NCBI GenBank assembly: GCA_001544655.2
Contig: FCOD02000010.1
Span: 124,001 to 188,000, forward strand
Direction of reading: 5' to 3'
Length of the DNA stretch: 64,000 nucleotides
DNA from: Caballeronia turbans
Lineage (GTDB): Bacteria; Pseudomonadota; Gammaproteobacteria; Burkholderiales; Burkholderiaceae
Positions within the stretch are counted from its first letter, which is position 1, and each line of letters starts with the position of its first letter. Position numbers and translations under genes: made by a program. Under the pieces are notes generated by a model, which saw only the letters and a list, made by a program, of their open reading frames with translations, made no database searches and had not been told where the DNA came from. Positions 36,095 to 45,394 of the stretch are shown piece by piece.

Positions 36095-36655
36095 TCAGAA
36101 ACGATGCGTCATTCCGAGCGCCACCATACTTTGCGACGACCCGAGCTCGGTCACTGACACCGCGGGCCAACTCATCGTCGAACTGCCGTGGTTCTTGATG
36201 TAGCCGGCGCGCGCATAAAACTGCGTTCGCTTCGAAATGCTGTGATCGATACCGAGTTCCACGCCCTCCGCGTGATCATCCGCGCCGCGCGCGTCGCGCC
36301 TGATCCCGGCGATTTCAATCGTGTCCGCCGGCGTTGCCTGGATCGTCGCGCCGATCTCCGCGAAGCTGTACGAATGCGCAGCACCGAGGCGCGCGGCCAG
36401 TGAGCCGGCGGGCGCGTCCTTCGAGCGGTTGTACGTGTAGTTCGCCTGCAGGTTCACAATGCCGATCCGATATGCAACGGCACCCGTGAAGCGCTCGGTG
36501 CCGAGCAGGTTCAAAGCGGCAGGCAACGCTGGCAGGTTCTCGGAACCGCCATGCTGATTCTGGTAGGCAAGTCCGACGAACAGGGCGTATCCGCTGTAAG
36601 TCATGGATATTGCTCGAGCATCGCCGTACGCTGTTCGGCTTGATGTAGGGCACAT
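36095..36655 (-). pseudogene. Truncated Gram-negative porin, C-terminal half only
   Basis: The minus strand encodes about 186 residues of a trimeric OmpC-type porin of the Burkholderia kind: MTYSGYALFVGLAYQNQHGG, FTGAVAYRIGIVNLQANYTY, ELGIDHSISKRTQFYARAGY, and a final strand MVALGMTHRF with the terminal Phe. Full-length relatives have 350-400 residues with a signal peptide; the N-terminal half, including the signal, is missing. It therefore cannot be exported. It marks a recombination or decay point next to the monooxygenase/ABC transporter locus. Confidence 0.75.
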
Positions 36656-36995
36656 GCCAAGCGATGAAAGGCGGCAGCACGGTCATGCTGCAAGACGACT
36701 GCCTGCGACATCGAATGGGTATGCCTCAGGAGTCTAGGATCGACGATGGCCGCGCCCCCCTTCCTTTTCGGACGGGGACGCGCGGCACTTGTCCGTGAAA
36801 TGCACCGCTGCGAGCGACTGCTTGACCTGATCGCGCTCAATTTTTGTGACGAGAAATTGTGCGACTTGAAACGGGATCGAGGCTCGAGTCCGGCCCGCGC
36901 GGTAGCGCGCTCATGCCCGGACTTTGCAGCGTCATGGCGCCGGCTATCGCGCAGCGGGCTATCGCATCAGCGTCATCGACGCAAGGCGTCACGCA
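36656..36995. other. Non-coding scar region after the porin remnant
   Basis: About 340 bases without a supportable gene. A minus-strand stretch (KIERDQVKQSLAAVHF) around 36800-36850 looks protein-like but has no start and no recognisable family. Confidence 0.4.
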
Positions 36996-38198
36996 TCAGA
37001 ACACGCGCCCTTCGGTCAGATGCGTCGTCACGCCGTTCAGCGCGTAATCGCCTATCACGCGCGCCTTGTGCAGCAGCGGGTTGTGACTGAAGATCGTGCG
37101 CAGATTGCGCCAGTGGCGGTCGAAGTTGTGCGCCCGCGATGTCGCCGATGCGCCGCCCGCCTCGAACATGCGCTCCGCCGCACTCAATGCGAGCTTGCTG
37201 ACAACGATCTGCGTCCTGGCGGTCGCGAGCGCGCCTTCGAGCACGAGCGCGTCGGCGTTCGCATCGCCGTTGCGGATCGCTTGCGACGATCGTTCGAGCA
37301 CGCGCGCGTTGTCGCGCACGAGCGCGTCGATCGCGTGGCTGTTCGCCGTGAGCTCGCCGACGACCTGCTGAATGAACGCATCCTCGCGCGCCGACGGCGC
37401 CGCGCTGTGCAGCACCGGACGCCCGTGCTTCAGCACATAGCGCTGCGCATCCGCGACGACATTGCGCACGATGCCCGCCGCCACCGCCACCAGATGCAAC
37501 TGGCGCAATGCGCCGCCGTGGCGCCCCGCGAGCGTCGTCTGCACGCGCGGCGTGACTTCGTCGGCGTACACGATGAGATCGTCGAACTCGAGGCTGCCGC
37601 TCGCGGTCATGCGCTGCCCCATGCCATCCCAGTCGTCGAGCACGCTCAGACCCTCGCGTCGAACCGGCACGACCGCAATCGCCGCTTCGCCGTGTTCGTC
37701 CTGCACGTTCAGGCGCGCGTAGTCGGAAAACGCCGTGCCCGTTGCGTAATACTTGCGCCCGGTAAGACGAAAGTGATCGCCTTCGCGCCGCAGTTGCGTC
37801 GTGATTTCGCCGGGACGCGAGGTGCCCGCTTCCGTCGATGCGCCGCCGAAAATCGCGCCTTCCGCCACGCGCCTGATCTGCAATTCGTTGAACGGCGTGC
37901 GCGGCGAGAGCAGCAACGCTTCGGTCTGGTCGTAGTGGATGCGCAGTGCGTGCGCGACGTTGCTTTCGTGCGCGGCGAGCGTCGCGATCACCTCGAAAAC
38001 GTCTTCGAGCGAGCCGCCGAGCCCGCCCCACTCCAGCGGGAAACGCAGCTTGCCCAAGCCCGATCGACGAAAGAGCGCGAACGCCTCGAAGGGCAGTTCA
38101 CGACGCGTCTCGCGCGCGGCGGCGTCTTCGCCGATGGCCTTTGCCAGCTCGGGCAATGCGGCGAGCGCGGCTTCGAGGTTCTGATTTCTGTTCGACAT
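36996..38198 (-). CDS. Acyl-CoA-dehydrogenase-fold flavin monooxygenase (DszC/SfnB-like)
   Basis: A 400-residue member of the acyl-CoA dehydrogenase superfamily in its FMNH2-monooxygenase branch (DszC, SfnB, TdsC-like). Typical segments are LRFPLEWGGLGGSLEDVFEV, AEGAIFGGASTEAG, the DYARLNVQDEHG strand and RHWRNLRTIFSHNPLLHKAR near the C-terminus. The usual acyl-CoA dehydrogenase catalytic Glu region is not evident. The start at 38198 has AGGAAA upstream. It follows the ABC transporter genes closely on the same strand (35 bases), so it is part of that operon and should oxidise the imported compound, probably an organosulfur compound. It needs an external flavin reductase. Confidence 0.85.
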   Translation of the reverse strand: MSNRNQNLEAALAALPELAKAIGEDAAARETRRELPFEAFALFRRSGLGKLRFPLEWGGLGGSLEDVFEVIATLAAHESNVAHALRIHYDQTEALLLSPRTPFNELQIRRVAEGAIFGGASTEAGTSRPGEITTQLRREGDHFRLTGRKYYATGTAFSDYARLNVQDEHGEAAIAVVPVRREGLSVLDDWDGMGQRMTASGSLEFDDLIVYADEVTPRVQTTLAGRHGGALRQLHLVAVAAGIVRNVVADAQRYVLKHGRPVLHSAAPSAREDAFIQQVVGELTANSHAIDALVRDNARVLERSSQAIRNGDANADALVLEGALATARTQIVVSKLALSAAERMFEAGGASATSRAHNFDRHWRNLRTIFSHNPLLHKARVIGDYALNGVTTHLTEGRVF

Positions 38199-38232
38199 GT
38201 GACGTGAATTTCCTGTTGTCCTGATGCGGGTT

Positions 38233-39930
38233 CTAAGCGGCCTGCGCATCGAAGCGCTTCCCGGGGATCGCATCGAGCAGCGTGCGCGTGTAGGCATGCT
38301 GCGGCGCGCGCCATATTTCGCGATGATCTCCGCTCTCGACGATGCGCCCGCCGTGCATCACATGCACGCGATCGGCGATATAGCGCACCACCGAAAGATC
38401 GTGCGATATGAAGAGATAGGCGAGCCCGAGATCGCGCTTGAGCTCGACGAGCAGATTGAGTATTTGCGCCTGAATCGACACGTCGAGGGCGGACACGGGC
38501 TCGTCGCAAATCAGCAGCGACGGTTCGAGCACGAGCGCACGCGCAATGCCGATGCGTTGCCGCTGTCCGCCCGAAAACTCGTGCGGAAAGCGCTTGAGCG
38601 CAATGCTCGGCAGGCCGACGCGATCGAGCATCGTCGCGGCGCGCGTGCGTCTTTGATGCGCGTCGCCGATACCGTTCACGGCCATCACCGTCTCCAGAAT
38701 CTCACCGACGGTGCGTCGCGGGTTCAGCGATGCATACGGGTCCTGAAACACCATCTGCACCTGACGGCGCAGCGGCCGCAATGCGCGCTCCGACAGCGGC
38801 ACGAGATCGGCACCGCGCAAGCGTATCGCGCCGTGCGTTGCAGGCACGAGTCGCAGGATCGCTTTCGACAGCGTCGATTTTCCGCAGCCGGACTCACCGA
38901 CGAGGCCGACGGTCTCGCCTCGCGCGATATCGAACGACACCCCATCCACCGCACGCAATGCGCCCTTGCCGTGCCGATGCGCGTACTCAACCGTCAGATC
39001 CTGCAGCGAAAGCAACGGCGCGCTTTCATCGTGCACGACGCCGTCCGCGCGCGCGGCGCTCACAGGCGCGAGCGGCGTGACATTGAACGCGGGCGCGCCG
39101 TCGTCGCTGCGCACGTGCCGGATCTCCGGCAGCTTCCAGTCGCGGTAATGCAGATCCGTCGATACATTGAGCGATGCGCCCAGCAGACCGCGCGTGTAAG
39201 CGTGCGACGGCCGCTCGAAAAGCTGCGCGACGGGCGCTTCCTCGACTTTCTCGCCCGCGAGCATTACCGCAACGCGGTCCGCGTGCTCGGCCACGACACC
39301 GAGATCGTGCGTGATGAGCAGCAGCGACATCGACAGATCGCGCCGCAACTCGGCGAGCAAGTCGAGAATGCGCGCCTGAATCGTGACATCGAGCGCGGTG
39401 GTCGGCTCATCGGCGATCAAAAGACGCGGACGACAGGCCACGGCCATCGCGATCATCACGCGCTGCCGCTGACCGCCTGACAGCTCATGCGGATAGTCGG
39501 CCACGCGCCGGTGCGGCTCCGGGATATGCACGCGATCGAGCAGTTCGATCGCGCGCCGCGCCGCCGCTTCCTTCGACAGCGATTCATGCCGTCGCAAGGT
39601 CTCGACGATTTGCGCGCCGATGGACAGCACCGGGTTCAGCGACGTCATCGGCTCCTGAAAGATCATCGAAATCTGACTGCCGCGCACATCGCGCATCTCA
39701 CGCGGCGTCCGGGCGAGCACGTCGCGTCCGTCGAAACGCACGCTGCCCGTCACGCGGCCGGGCTCGGGCACGAGCCGCATCAGCGAGAGCGCCGTCGCGG
39801 ACTTGCCGCAGCCCGATTCGCCGACGAGCGCAAGCGTCTCCCCTTCGGCCAGGTCGAGGTCGATGCCGCGCACCGCGCGATGCGCGCCGAAACTCACACG
39901 CAAATCGCGCACTTCAAGAAGATTCGCCAA
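38233..39930 (-). CDS. Peptide/nickel-type ABC transporter, fused double ATPase
   Basis: A 565-residue protein with two DppD/DppF-like ATPase domains in one chain. Domain 1 has Walker A GESGCGKS at 37-44, signature LSGGQRQ at 150-156 and Walker B LLIADEP. Domain 2 has Walker A at 345-352, signature FSGGQRQ at 452-458 and Walker B LLICDEP. Both carry the oligopeptide-type C-terminal HAYTR motif. The frame has no nearby ATG; the TTG at 39930 (ANLLEVRDL) with GAGG about 8 bases upstream is the best start, overlapping nothing and 14 bases after the permease stop. It energises the two permeases encoded upstream. Confidence 0.92.
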   Translation of the reverse strand: MANLLEVRDLRVSFGAHRAVRGIDLDLAEGETLALVGESGCGKSATALSLMRLVPEPGRVTGSVRFDGRDVLARTPREMRDVRGSQISMIFQEPMTSLNPVLSIGAQIVETLRRHESLSKEAAARRAIELLDRVHIPEPHRRVADYPHELSGGQRQRVMIAMAVACRPRLLIADEPTTALDVTIQARILDLLAELRRDLSMSLLLITHDLGVVAEHADRVAVMLAGEKVEEAPVAQLFERPSHAYTRGLLGASLNVSTDLHYRDWKLPEIRHVRSDDGAPAFNVTPLAPVSAARADGVVHDESAPLLSLQDLTVEYAHRHGKGALRAVDGVSFDIARGETVGLVGESGCGKSTLSKAILRLVPATHGAIRLRGADLVPLSERALRPLRRQVQMVFQDPYASLNPRRTVGEILETVMAVNGIGDAHQRRTRAATMLDRVGLPSIALKRFPHEFSGGQRQRIGIARALVLEPSLLICDEPVSALDVSIQAQILNLLVELKRDLGLAYLFISHDLSVVRYIADRVHVMHGGRIVESGDHREIWRAPQHAYTRTLLDAIPGKRFDAQAA

Positions 39931-39944
39931 TGTATCGGCCTCGG

Positions 39945-40898
39945 TCAGGAACGTTCGCGCATGCGCGGATTGAGTGCGTCGTTGAGGCCGTCGCCGAGCA
40001 GATTGAGCGCGAGCACCGCGAGCACGATCGCCGCGCCCGGGAGCGCAGTCAGATACCACGCGGTACGCAACGAATCGCGCCCCGCGCCGATCATGCCGCC
40101 CCACGTGACGACGTTCGGGTCGCCCATGCCGAGAAACGACAGCGACGATTCGATGAGAATCGCGCTCGCGACCATCACCGATGCGGTGACGATCACCGGC
40201 GGCAGCGCGTTCGGCAGGATCTCGCCGAAGATGAGGCGCGCGTCGGAAAAGCCCTGACTGCGCGCGGCGAGCACAAAGTCCGCCTGGCGCAGCGTGCGGA
40301 ATTCGGCGCGCACGATACGCGCGACCGTCGGCCATGATGCAACGCCGATGGCGAGCGCGATCACCGTCACGCTCGGCCGTCCGATGGCGACGATCACGAT
40401 CACGAGCAGAAACGACGGCACAGTCTGAAACAGCTCCGTGATGCGCACGAGAAGATCGTCGATCACGCCGCCGAAGAAGCCGGCAATCGCGCCGACGAGC
40501 GTGCCGATGACGAGCCCGATCGCCGCCGCCGATGCCCCGATCAGCAGCGATACGCGCGTGCCGTGCGCGATGCCCGCGGCGACGTCGCGGCCGAGCGAAT
40601 CGGTGCCGAGCCGGTAGAGCGGATCGCTGCCGGGCCATTCGAAAGGCGCCGCGACCATGTCGAGCGGATCGCCGGGAAAAAGATGGGGCGCGGCGAGCGC
40701 GAGCGCAATGAACGCCGTCAGCAGGACGATGCCCGCGAGCGCCGAAGGATTGCCGAGCAGCGCACGCCAGACGCCCCGCGAGGCGTGCGCGGACGGCACG
40801 CCCCGAGCGCTTCGCGCGCCGAAGAGCGCGCCCGCGAGTTGTCGCCGCCATGCCGAGCCATGAGCGGATGAAGCAAGTTCGGTGGAATCGGAAGCCAT
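39945..40898 (-). CDS. Peptide/nickel-type ABC transporter permease (DppC-like)
   Basis: A 317-residue inner-membrane permease of the DppC/OppC family. The N-terminal helix ([19 protein letters not shown]) is followed by the DppC signature ([20 protein letters not shown]), five more helices, and the EAA-type loop [19 protein letters not shown] that contacts the ATPase. It lies between the DppB-like permease and the ATPase genes on the same strand. Confidence 0.93.
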   Translation of the reverse strand: MASDSTELASSAHGSAWRRQLAGALFGARSARGVPSAHASRGVWRALLGNPSALAGIVLLTAFIALALAAPHLFPGDPLDMVAAPFEWPGSDPLYRLGTDSLGRDVAAGIAHGTRVSLLIGASAAAIGLVIGTLVGAIAGFFGGVIDDLLVRITELFQTVPSFLLVIVIVAIGRPSVTVIALAIGVASWPTVARIVRAEFRTLRQADFVLAARSQGFSDARLIFGEILPNALPPVIVTASVMVASAILIESSLSFLGMGDPNVVTWGGMIGAGRDSLRTAWYLTALPGAAIVLAVLALNLLGDGLNDALNPRMRERS

Positions 40899-40917
40899 GC
40901 GTATTCGAGTTGACGAG

Positions 40918-41898
40918 TCAGGCGATGCGCGGATCGAGCCACGCCTGCAACAGATCGACTGCCACGTTGGCGACGATCACGAGCAGCGACGAGAGCAGCA
41001 GCACGCCGAGCAGCACGCTGAAATCGCGGGCCATGACGGCATCCAGTGCGAGACGCCCGAGGCCCGGCCAGCTGAAGACGGTCTCGGTGACAGCCGCGCC
41101 GCCGAGCAGCGTGCCGAAATGAATGCCGATCATGGTCGTGAGCGGCATCAGCGCGTTGCGCAGCACGTGGCGCACCGTGACGCGCAATGGATGCAGTCCT
41201 TTCGCATGGGCGGTGCGCACGAAATCCTGGCGCTGGACTTCGAGCATCGCGGCGCGTGTGAGACGCGCGTAGATGGCGACGAAGAACGTCGCGAGCGTCA
41301 CGGCGGGCAGCAGCACATGCCTCGCCACATCGGCGAACCGGGCGAAACCGTGCAGTTGCGCGCCGATGGTCACATCGCCGCCGCTCGGCAGCCAGCCGAG
41401 ATGCACCGAAAACAGCACGATGGCGAGCAGCCCGATCCAGAAGCCCGGCGTCGAATAGAGCAGCAGCGCGAGCACGGACAACACGCGATCCGGCCACTTG
41501 CCCGCCCAATGCGCCATGACCGCGCCCAGCACGACACCCGCGACGAGCGCAAGCCCGAGCGCCGTTCCCATCAGCAGCAAGGTGTTCGGCAGGCGCGAAA
41601 GGATCAGTTGCAGCACGGGCGCGTCGTAGCGCGGCGAATAGCCGAGACTGCCGTGCGCGAGATGCGAAAGATACGCGCCGAGCTGATGCAGCACCGGCTG
41701 ATCGAGGCCGAACTTCGCGCGCAATGCCTGGAGCGTTTCGGCGGTGGCGGAACCCGCTTCGCCGGCAAGCACGTCGGCGGCGTCGCCGGGCATCAGCTTC
41801 AGAAGGAAGAAGTTCAGGATCACGATGGCGAGCACCGTCGGCAGAGCCTGCCATGCGGTGCGTCGCGCGATTGCGGCGAAGCGCGTGCGTCGGTTCAT
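40918..41898 (-). CDS. Peptide/nickel-type ABC transporter permease (DppB-like)
   Basis: A 326-residue inner-membrane permease of the DppB/OppB family. It has the N-terminal FFLLKLMPGDAADVLAG pattern, KFGLDQPVLHQLGAYL, helices in the middle, and an EAA loop (DFVRTAHAKGLHPLRVTVRH) followed by TETVFSWPGLGRL. A TTG at 41907 is an alternative start. The gene begins about 12 bases after the binding-protein stop. Confidence 0.93.
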   Translation of the reverse strand: MNRRTRFAAIARRTAWQALPTVLAIVILNFFLLKLMPGDAADVLAGEAGSATAETLQALRAKFGLDQPVLHQLGAYLSHLAHGSLGYSPRYDAPVLQLILSRLPNTLLLMGTALGLALVAGVVLGAVMAHWAGKWPDRVLSVLALLLYSTPGFWIGLLAIVLFSVHLGWLPSGGDVTIGAQLHGFARFADVARHVLLPAVTLATFFVAIYARLTRAAMLEVQRQDFVRTAHAKGLHPLRVTVRHVLRNALMPLTTMIGIHFGTLLGGAAVTETVFSWPGLGRLALDAVMARDFSVLLGVLLLSSLLVIVANVAVDLLQAWLDPRIA

Positions 41899-41910
41899 CG
41901 CTCGCAATCC

Positions 41911-43509
41911 TCAGGCGCTCAGATAGACATCGGCGAGATTGCCTTCGAGCCCCTGCGCCGACACCGTGTGATTGCGCACCCGCCGGTTCGCGACCGTGAC
42001 CATGCGCGGCGCGACGAGATTGAGAATCGGCAGATCGCGATAGACGATCTGCTGAAACTGCTGGTACAGCGCCACGCGCTTTGTCTCGTCGGTTTCGATC
42101 GACGCCGATTCGAGCAGCGCATCCACTTGCGCGTTGCTGTAATGCGGCGCGTTCGAGAACGGCACGCCGGGCCGAATATTCTTCGACCAGTAGAGGCGCT
42201 GCACGCCGACACTCGGATCGAACAACGTATTCACTCCGATGCTCGTGAAATCGAACTGCCGGTCCGCATACACGCGTTTGAGGAACGAGGGCAAATCCTG
42301 CGAGCGCACGGTCACGTCGATGCCCACGCGCGCGAGCGCCGATTTCACGTAATCGGCCTGACGGCGGTACATATCGCCGTAGGGCAGAAAATCGTGCGTC
42401 AACTGAAAGCGCGGGCCGCCGTTCTTGCGGGGATAACCTGCGGCGTCGAGCAGCTTTTCCGCGTTCGCGGTATCGAACGGATAAGGCGCGAGCTTTGCAT
42501 CGTGGTAGGGCGATGCGGGCGTGATCGGCGTCGGCGAGATATCCGCATAGCCGTAGGCGATCGTCTTCTGCACGACTTGCGGATTGATCGCATGCGCGAT
42601 CGCCTGGCGCACGCGGACATCTTTCAGGATCGGATGATCGAGATTGAAGTCGATCTCCGAAAGCGGCTCCAGGAAGCGATAACCGCGCGTTTCCACGGCG
42701 AGTTGCGGCAATTGCGTAAGACGCGGCAAATCCGAGAGCGGCACGGGATTTTCACCGCCGAGGTCGAGCGCGCCGGTTTCGAACGCGGCGGACCGCGCGG
42801 CGGCATCGGGAATCACCTTGAACACGAGCGAATCGATGTAGGGCTTGCCCGCGTCCCAGTAATCCGGATTGCGCTCGTAGACGATGCTCGCGCCGCGCGC
42901 CCATGACTTGAAGCGGAACGGCCCGGTGCCGATGGGCGCATTGTTGTGCGGGTTGGTTAGCGGATCACCGTTCGCATACAGATGTTTCGGCACGATCGGC
43001 GATTCGCCGGCGGACAGCGCCTTCAGCAGATACGGCGCGGGCTTCGACAATTCGATGATCGCGGTGCGCGCATCGGGCGTCGATACGCGCGTCACGTTGG
43101 CGAAGGTGCTGCGTCCGCGCGGATGAATCGATTTCAACAGTTCGATGGAGAACGCGACATCCGCCGACGTGAACGGCTCACCATCGTGCCACTTCACGTT
43201 CTGACGCAGCGTGAACGTGTATTTCAGGCCGTCCGGGCTCGCGTTCCATGCGGTCGCGAGTTGCGGCTTCGGTTTGAGATCGAAGTCATAGGCGAGGAGG
43301 CCTTCGAGCACCTTGGAACTTGCGACGAGCGCGGGTCCTGTCGTCTGAAAGATGGAGACGAGCACGGGCGGCTCGGGGTTGATCAGCATGTTGAGCGTGC
43401 CGCCACGTTTGGGCGTTGCGTCTTGCGCGTATGCGAGTGGAGACAGGCCGGCGGACGCGAGCGCCACGCCCGATGAAACCAGAAAATCGCGTCGGTTGAA
43501 GCCTGCCAT
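41911..43509 (-). CDS. ABC transporter substrate-binding protein, family 5 (peptide/opine/nickel type)
   Basis: A 532-residue periplasmic binding protein. A Tat-like signal (NRRDFLVSSGVALASAGL) precedes a family 5 fold with GGTLNMLINPEPP, LRQNVKWHDGEPFTSADVAF, IGTGPFRFKSW and RVRQAIAHAINPQ. Family 5 proteins bind peptides, nickel-chelates, glutathione and various small molecules. The neighbouring flavin monooxygenase suggests the ligand is an oxidisable small organic or organosulfur compound rather than a peptide. It is the first gene of the five-gene operon that ends with the DszC-like enzyme. Confidence 0.92.
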   Translation of the reverse strand: MAGFNRRDFLVSSGVALASAGLSPLAYAQDATPKRGGTLNMLINPEPPVLVSIFQTTGPALVASSKVLEGLLAYDFDLKPKPQLATAWNASPDGLKYTFTLRQNVKWHDGEPFTSADVAFSIELLKSIHPRGRSTFANVTRVSTPDARTAIIELSKPAPYLLKALSAGESPIVPKHLYANGDPLTNPHNNAPIGTGPFRFKSWARGASIVYERNPDYWDAGKPYIDSLVFKVIPDAAARSAAFETGALDLGGENPVPLSDLPRLTQLPQLAVETRGYRFLEPLSEIDFNLDHPILKDVRVRQAIAHAINPQVVQKTIAYGYADISPTPITPASPYHDAKLAPYPFDTANAEKLLDAAGYPRKNGGPRFQLTHDFLPYGDMYRRQADYVKSALARVGIDVTVRSQDLPSFLKRVYADRQFDFTSIGVNTLFDPSVGVQRLYWSKNIRPGVPFSNAPHYSNAQVDALLESASIETDETKRVALYQQFQQIVYRDLPILNLVAPRMVTVANRRVRNHTVSAQGLEGNLADVYLSA

Positions 43510-43685
43510 GTCTTGCCGTTCCTATTTGTTCGTTGTTCGACGACGGCCTGTGATGCGCCGCAGCGAGCACGATAAAACGGCGGCGCGCGCGAGTGAACGA
43601 ACGGTTACGCATAAGAAAAGCATGACGCTTCGAAAAGCATGTGACGCTGTAAGCGATAACGAATCGCAACGATAAGAACGGCGCC

Positions 43686-44030
43686 TCAGCAGCCCTGGAT
43701 GATGCGGGTCAGGCCGACGTCGGTTACTGGCTTGGTGACGTAACCGTCGAATTCCGCGATTTCGTCTTCTTCGAGATCGACTCTACCCGTTACCGCGACG
43801 ATGCAGGCGTGCGTCGAGCTTCCTGCCGAACGGATGTATTTACACAGGGTGAGACCGTCGATATCGGGCAGGCCGATGTCCATGAAAATGGCGTCGTATC
43901 GGGTTTCGGCGGCGAGGCGCAGCGCGACGCCGCCGTCATGAGCGAGGTGCGATTGATGACCGAGAGAACCGGCAAGCGCTGCAAACGCCTCGGCCGAGCC
44001 GACGTCATCCTCGACGAATAGAAATAGCAT
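43686..44030 (-). CDS. Stand-alone CheY-like receiver protein
   Basis: A 114-residue single-domain response regulator. The acidic pocket is Glu7-Asp8-Asp9, the phosphoacceptor is Asp51 (IFMDIGLPDIDG), and the conserved Thr81 and Lys100 (TKP) are present, so it should be phosphorylatable. No histidine kinase or output domain is encoded nearby, so it either acts by protein contact or relays phosphate to a distant partner. Confidence 0.88.
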   Translation of the reverse strand: MLFLFVEDDVGSAEAFAALAGSLGHQSHLAHDGGVALRLAAETRYDAIFMDIGLPDIDGLTLCKYIRSAGSSTHACIVAVTGRVDLEEDEIAEFDGYVTKPVTDVGLTRIIQGC

Positions 44031-44542
44031 GTCGTCCTCGAAAAATGATCGTAGCTTGTCTGTAAAGGGCGTTGCGCCTGAATCGTCATCGCTGATGGTT
44101 CGCGTGATGTCGACGCCGGCGCGTCAGGCCGGTGCAAAACTTCCGAGCATGGGCCGTGCCCGCGTCATCTTTGGCTCGCTCGGCTGACGGCGGCGGCAGA
44201 GGATGTTCATTGGTCTGCGGGTCCTTTCGTCCGCTGCCGCGATGCTGCCAAGCGTTTACCGCTTATTTTCGCGGCTTGCAGCGTGTGAATCTCGCTTAGT
44301 GCGAGTCAGCGTACTTATCCATCAATTTTGGGTACGACGGTTGCGTTCAATATAGCGAGCGCCGCGTGCTCTCCGCGTTGGACGGGCTCATGCACGCAAT
44401 CGGTGATAACGGGTCAATTTCGCAATCGCTCCATGCCACCCGATGACAGGCGTGCTCCGACCCGCCGCCGTATCAGAACGCCTTGTCGATCCCGACGCAC
44501 TCGCGGGATCTCTTTTTATCCGGTAGCAGGAGCGTCGGTTCC
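44031..44542. other. Divergent intergenic region
   Basis: About 510 bases between the receiver gene and the transglutaminase-like gene, and the likely site of both promoters. A small hairpin (CTCGC and GCGAG around TTAGT) lies at 44291-44305. No coding or RNA gene is seen. Confidence 0.45.
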
Positions 44543-45352
44543 ATGAAACTTCGTGTTGGCTTCCAGTTGACCTATGCCTGCACACAGGCGACGCCTGCTG
44601 TGCTGATGATGAACACGCACCCATCGATGGCGCAAAACGTGTTGGAGGCCGATCGCATTTCATTCGATCCGCCATTGTCTTTCACGCACTACTACGATGC
44701 ATTCGATAACCTTTGCACACGCATCGTCACGCCCTCGCAGGGTCCGCTCATCGTGGCAACCGAAGGGGTGCTCGACGTGCCGGATATGCAGGAGACTTAT
44801 CCCGCGGACGGCAGTCAGCATCCGGTGGAGTCTTTGCCGGTCGATTGCCTTCAGTTTCTTCTCGGCAGTCGCTACTGCGAAACGGATCTGCTCTCGGACA
44901 CGGCCTGGAGGCTGTTTAGCGGCGTTCCCGCCGGTCGCGCCCGGGTGCTCGCCATCTGCGATTACGTGCATGGTCATATCAAGTTCGACTATCGCTTCGC
45001 CCGACCCACCAGAACGGCATTCGAAGCCCACAGCGAAGGAATCGGCGTTTGCCGGGACTACGCGCATCTGGCTATCGCGCTGTGCCGCGCCATGAATATT
45101 CCCGCCCGGTATTGCACGGGCTACATCAGCGATGTCAATCTCCCGCCGCCCTACGCGGATCAGGATTTCTGCGCATGGTTCGACGCCTACCTCGGCGGCA
45201 CATGGCAAACCTTCGATCCGCGCAACAACGCACCGCGCACGGGCCGGGTGCTCATGGCGCGTGGCCGTGACGCGGCCGACGTGCCGATCAGCATGACTTT
45301 CGGAGACGCCGATCTGATCAAGTTCAAGGTCATTTGTGAGCCGCATGAATAA
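44543..45352 (+). CDS. Transglutaminase-like superfamily protein
   Basis: A 269-residue protein. The N-terminal half is a beta-rich domain common to bacterial transglutaminase-like proteins (FDPPLSFTHYYDAFDNLCTR). The second half is the papain-like core: nucleophile Cys170 in GVCRDYAHLAIALCR, Asp225 in TWQTFDPRNN, and PARYCTGYI between them. At the position of the usual catalytic His the sequence is DFCAW, so Cys210 replaces it; I recall that this subgroup often has a small residue there. Activity is therefore uncertain. The ATG follows GCAGGAGC at about 12 bases. Confidence 0.85.
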   Translation: MKLRVGFQLTYACTQATPAVLMMNTHPSMAQNVLEADRISFDPPLSFTHYYDAFDNLCTRIVTPSQGPLIVATEGVLDVPDMQETYPADGSQHPVESLPVDCLQFLLGSRYCETDLLSDTAWRLFSGVPAGRARVLAICDYVHGHIKFDYRFARPTRTAFEAHSEGIGVCRDYAHLAIALCRAMNIPARYCTGYISDVNLPPPYADQDFCAWFDAYLGGTWQTFDPRNNAPRTGRVLMARGRDAADVPISMTFGDADLIKFKVICEPHE

Positions 45353-45394
45353 TCCCCGGGCTTGTCGCGCCGCTTCAATCTTTCCAGGCCCACA

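Noticed and set aside
39931-40851. N-terminal extension of the double-ATPase frame to 872 residues
   Set aside because: It overlaps the DppC-like permease completely and has no ABC features; the TTG at 39930 with its ribosome site fits the family start.
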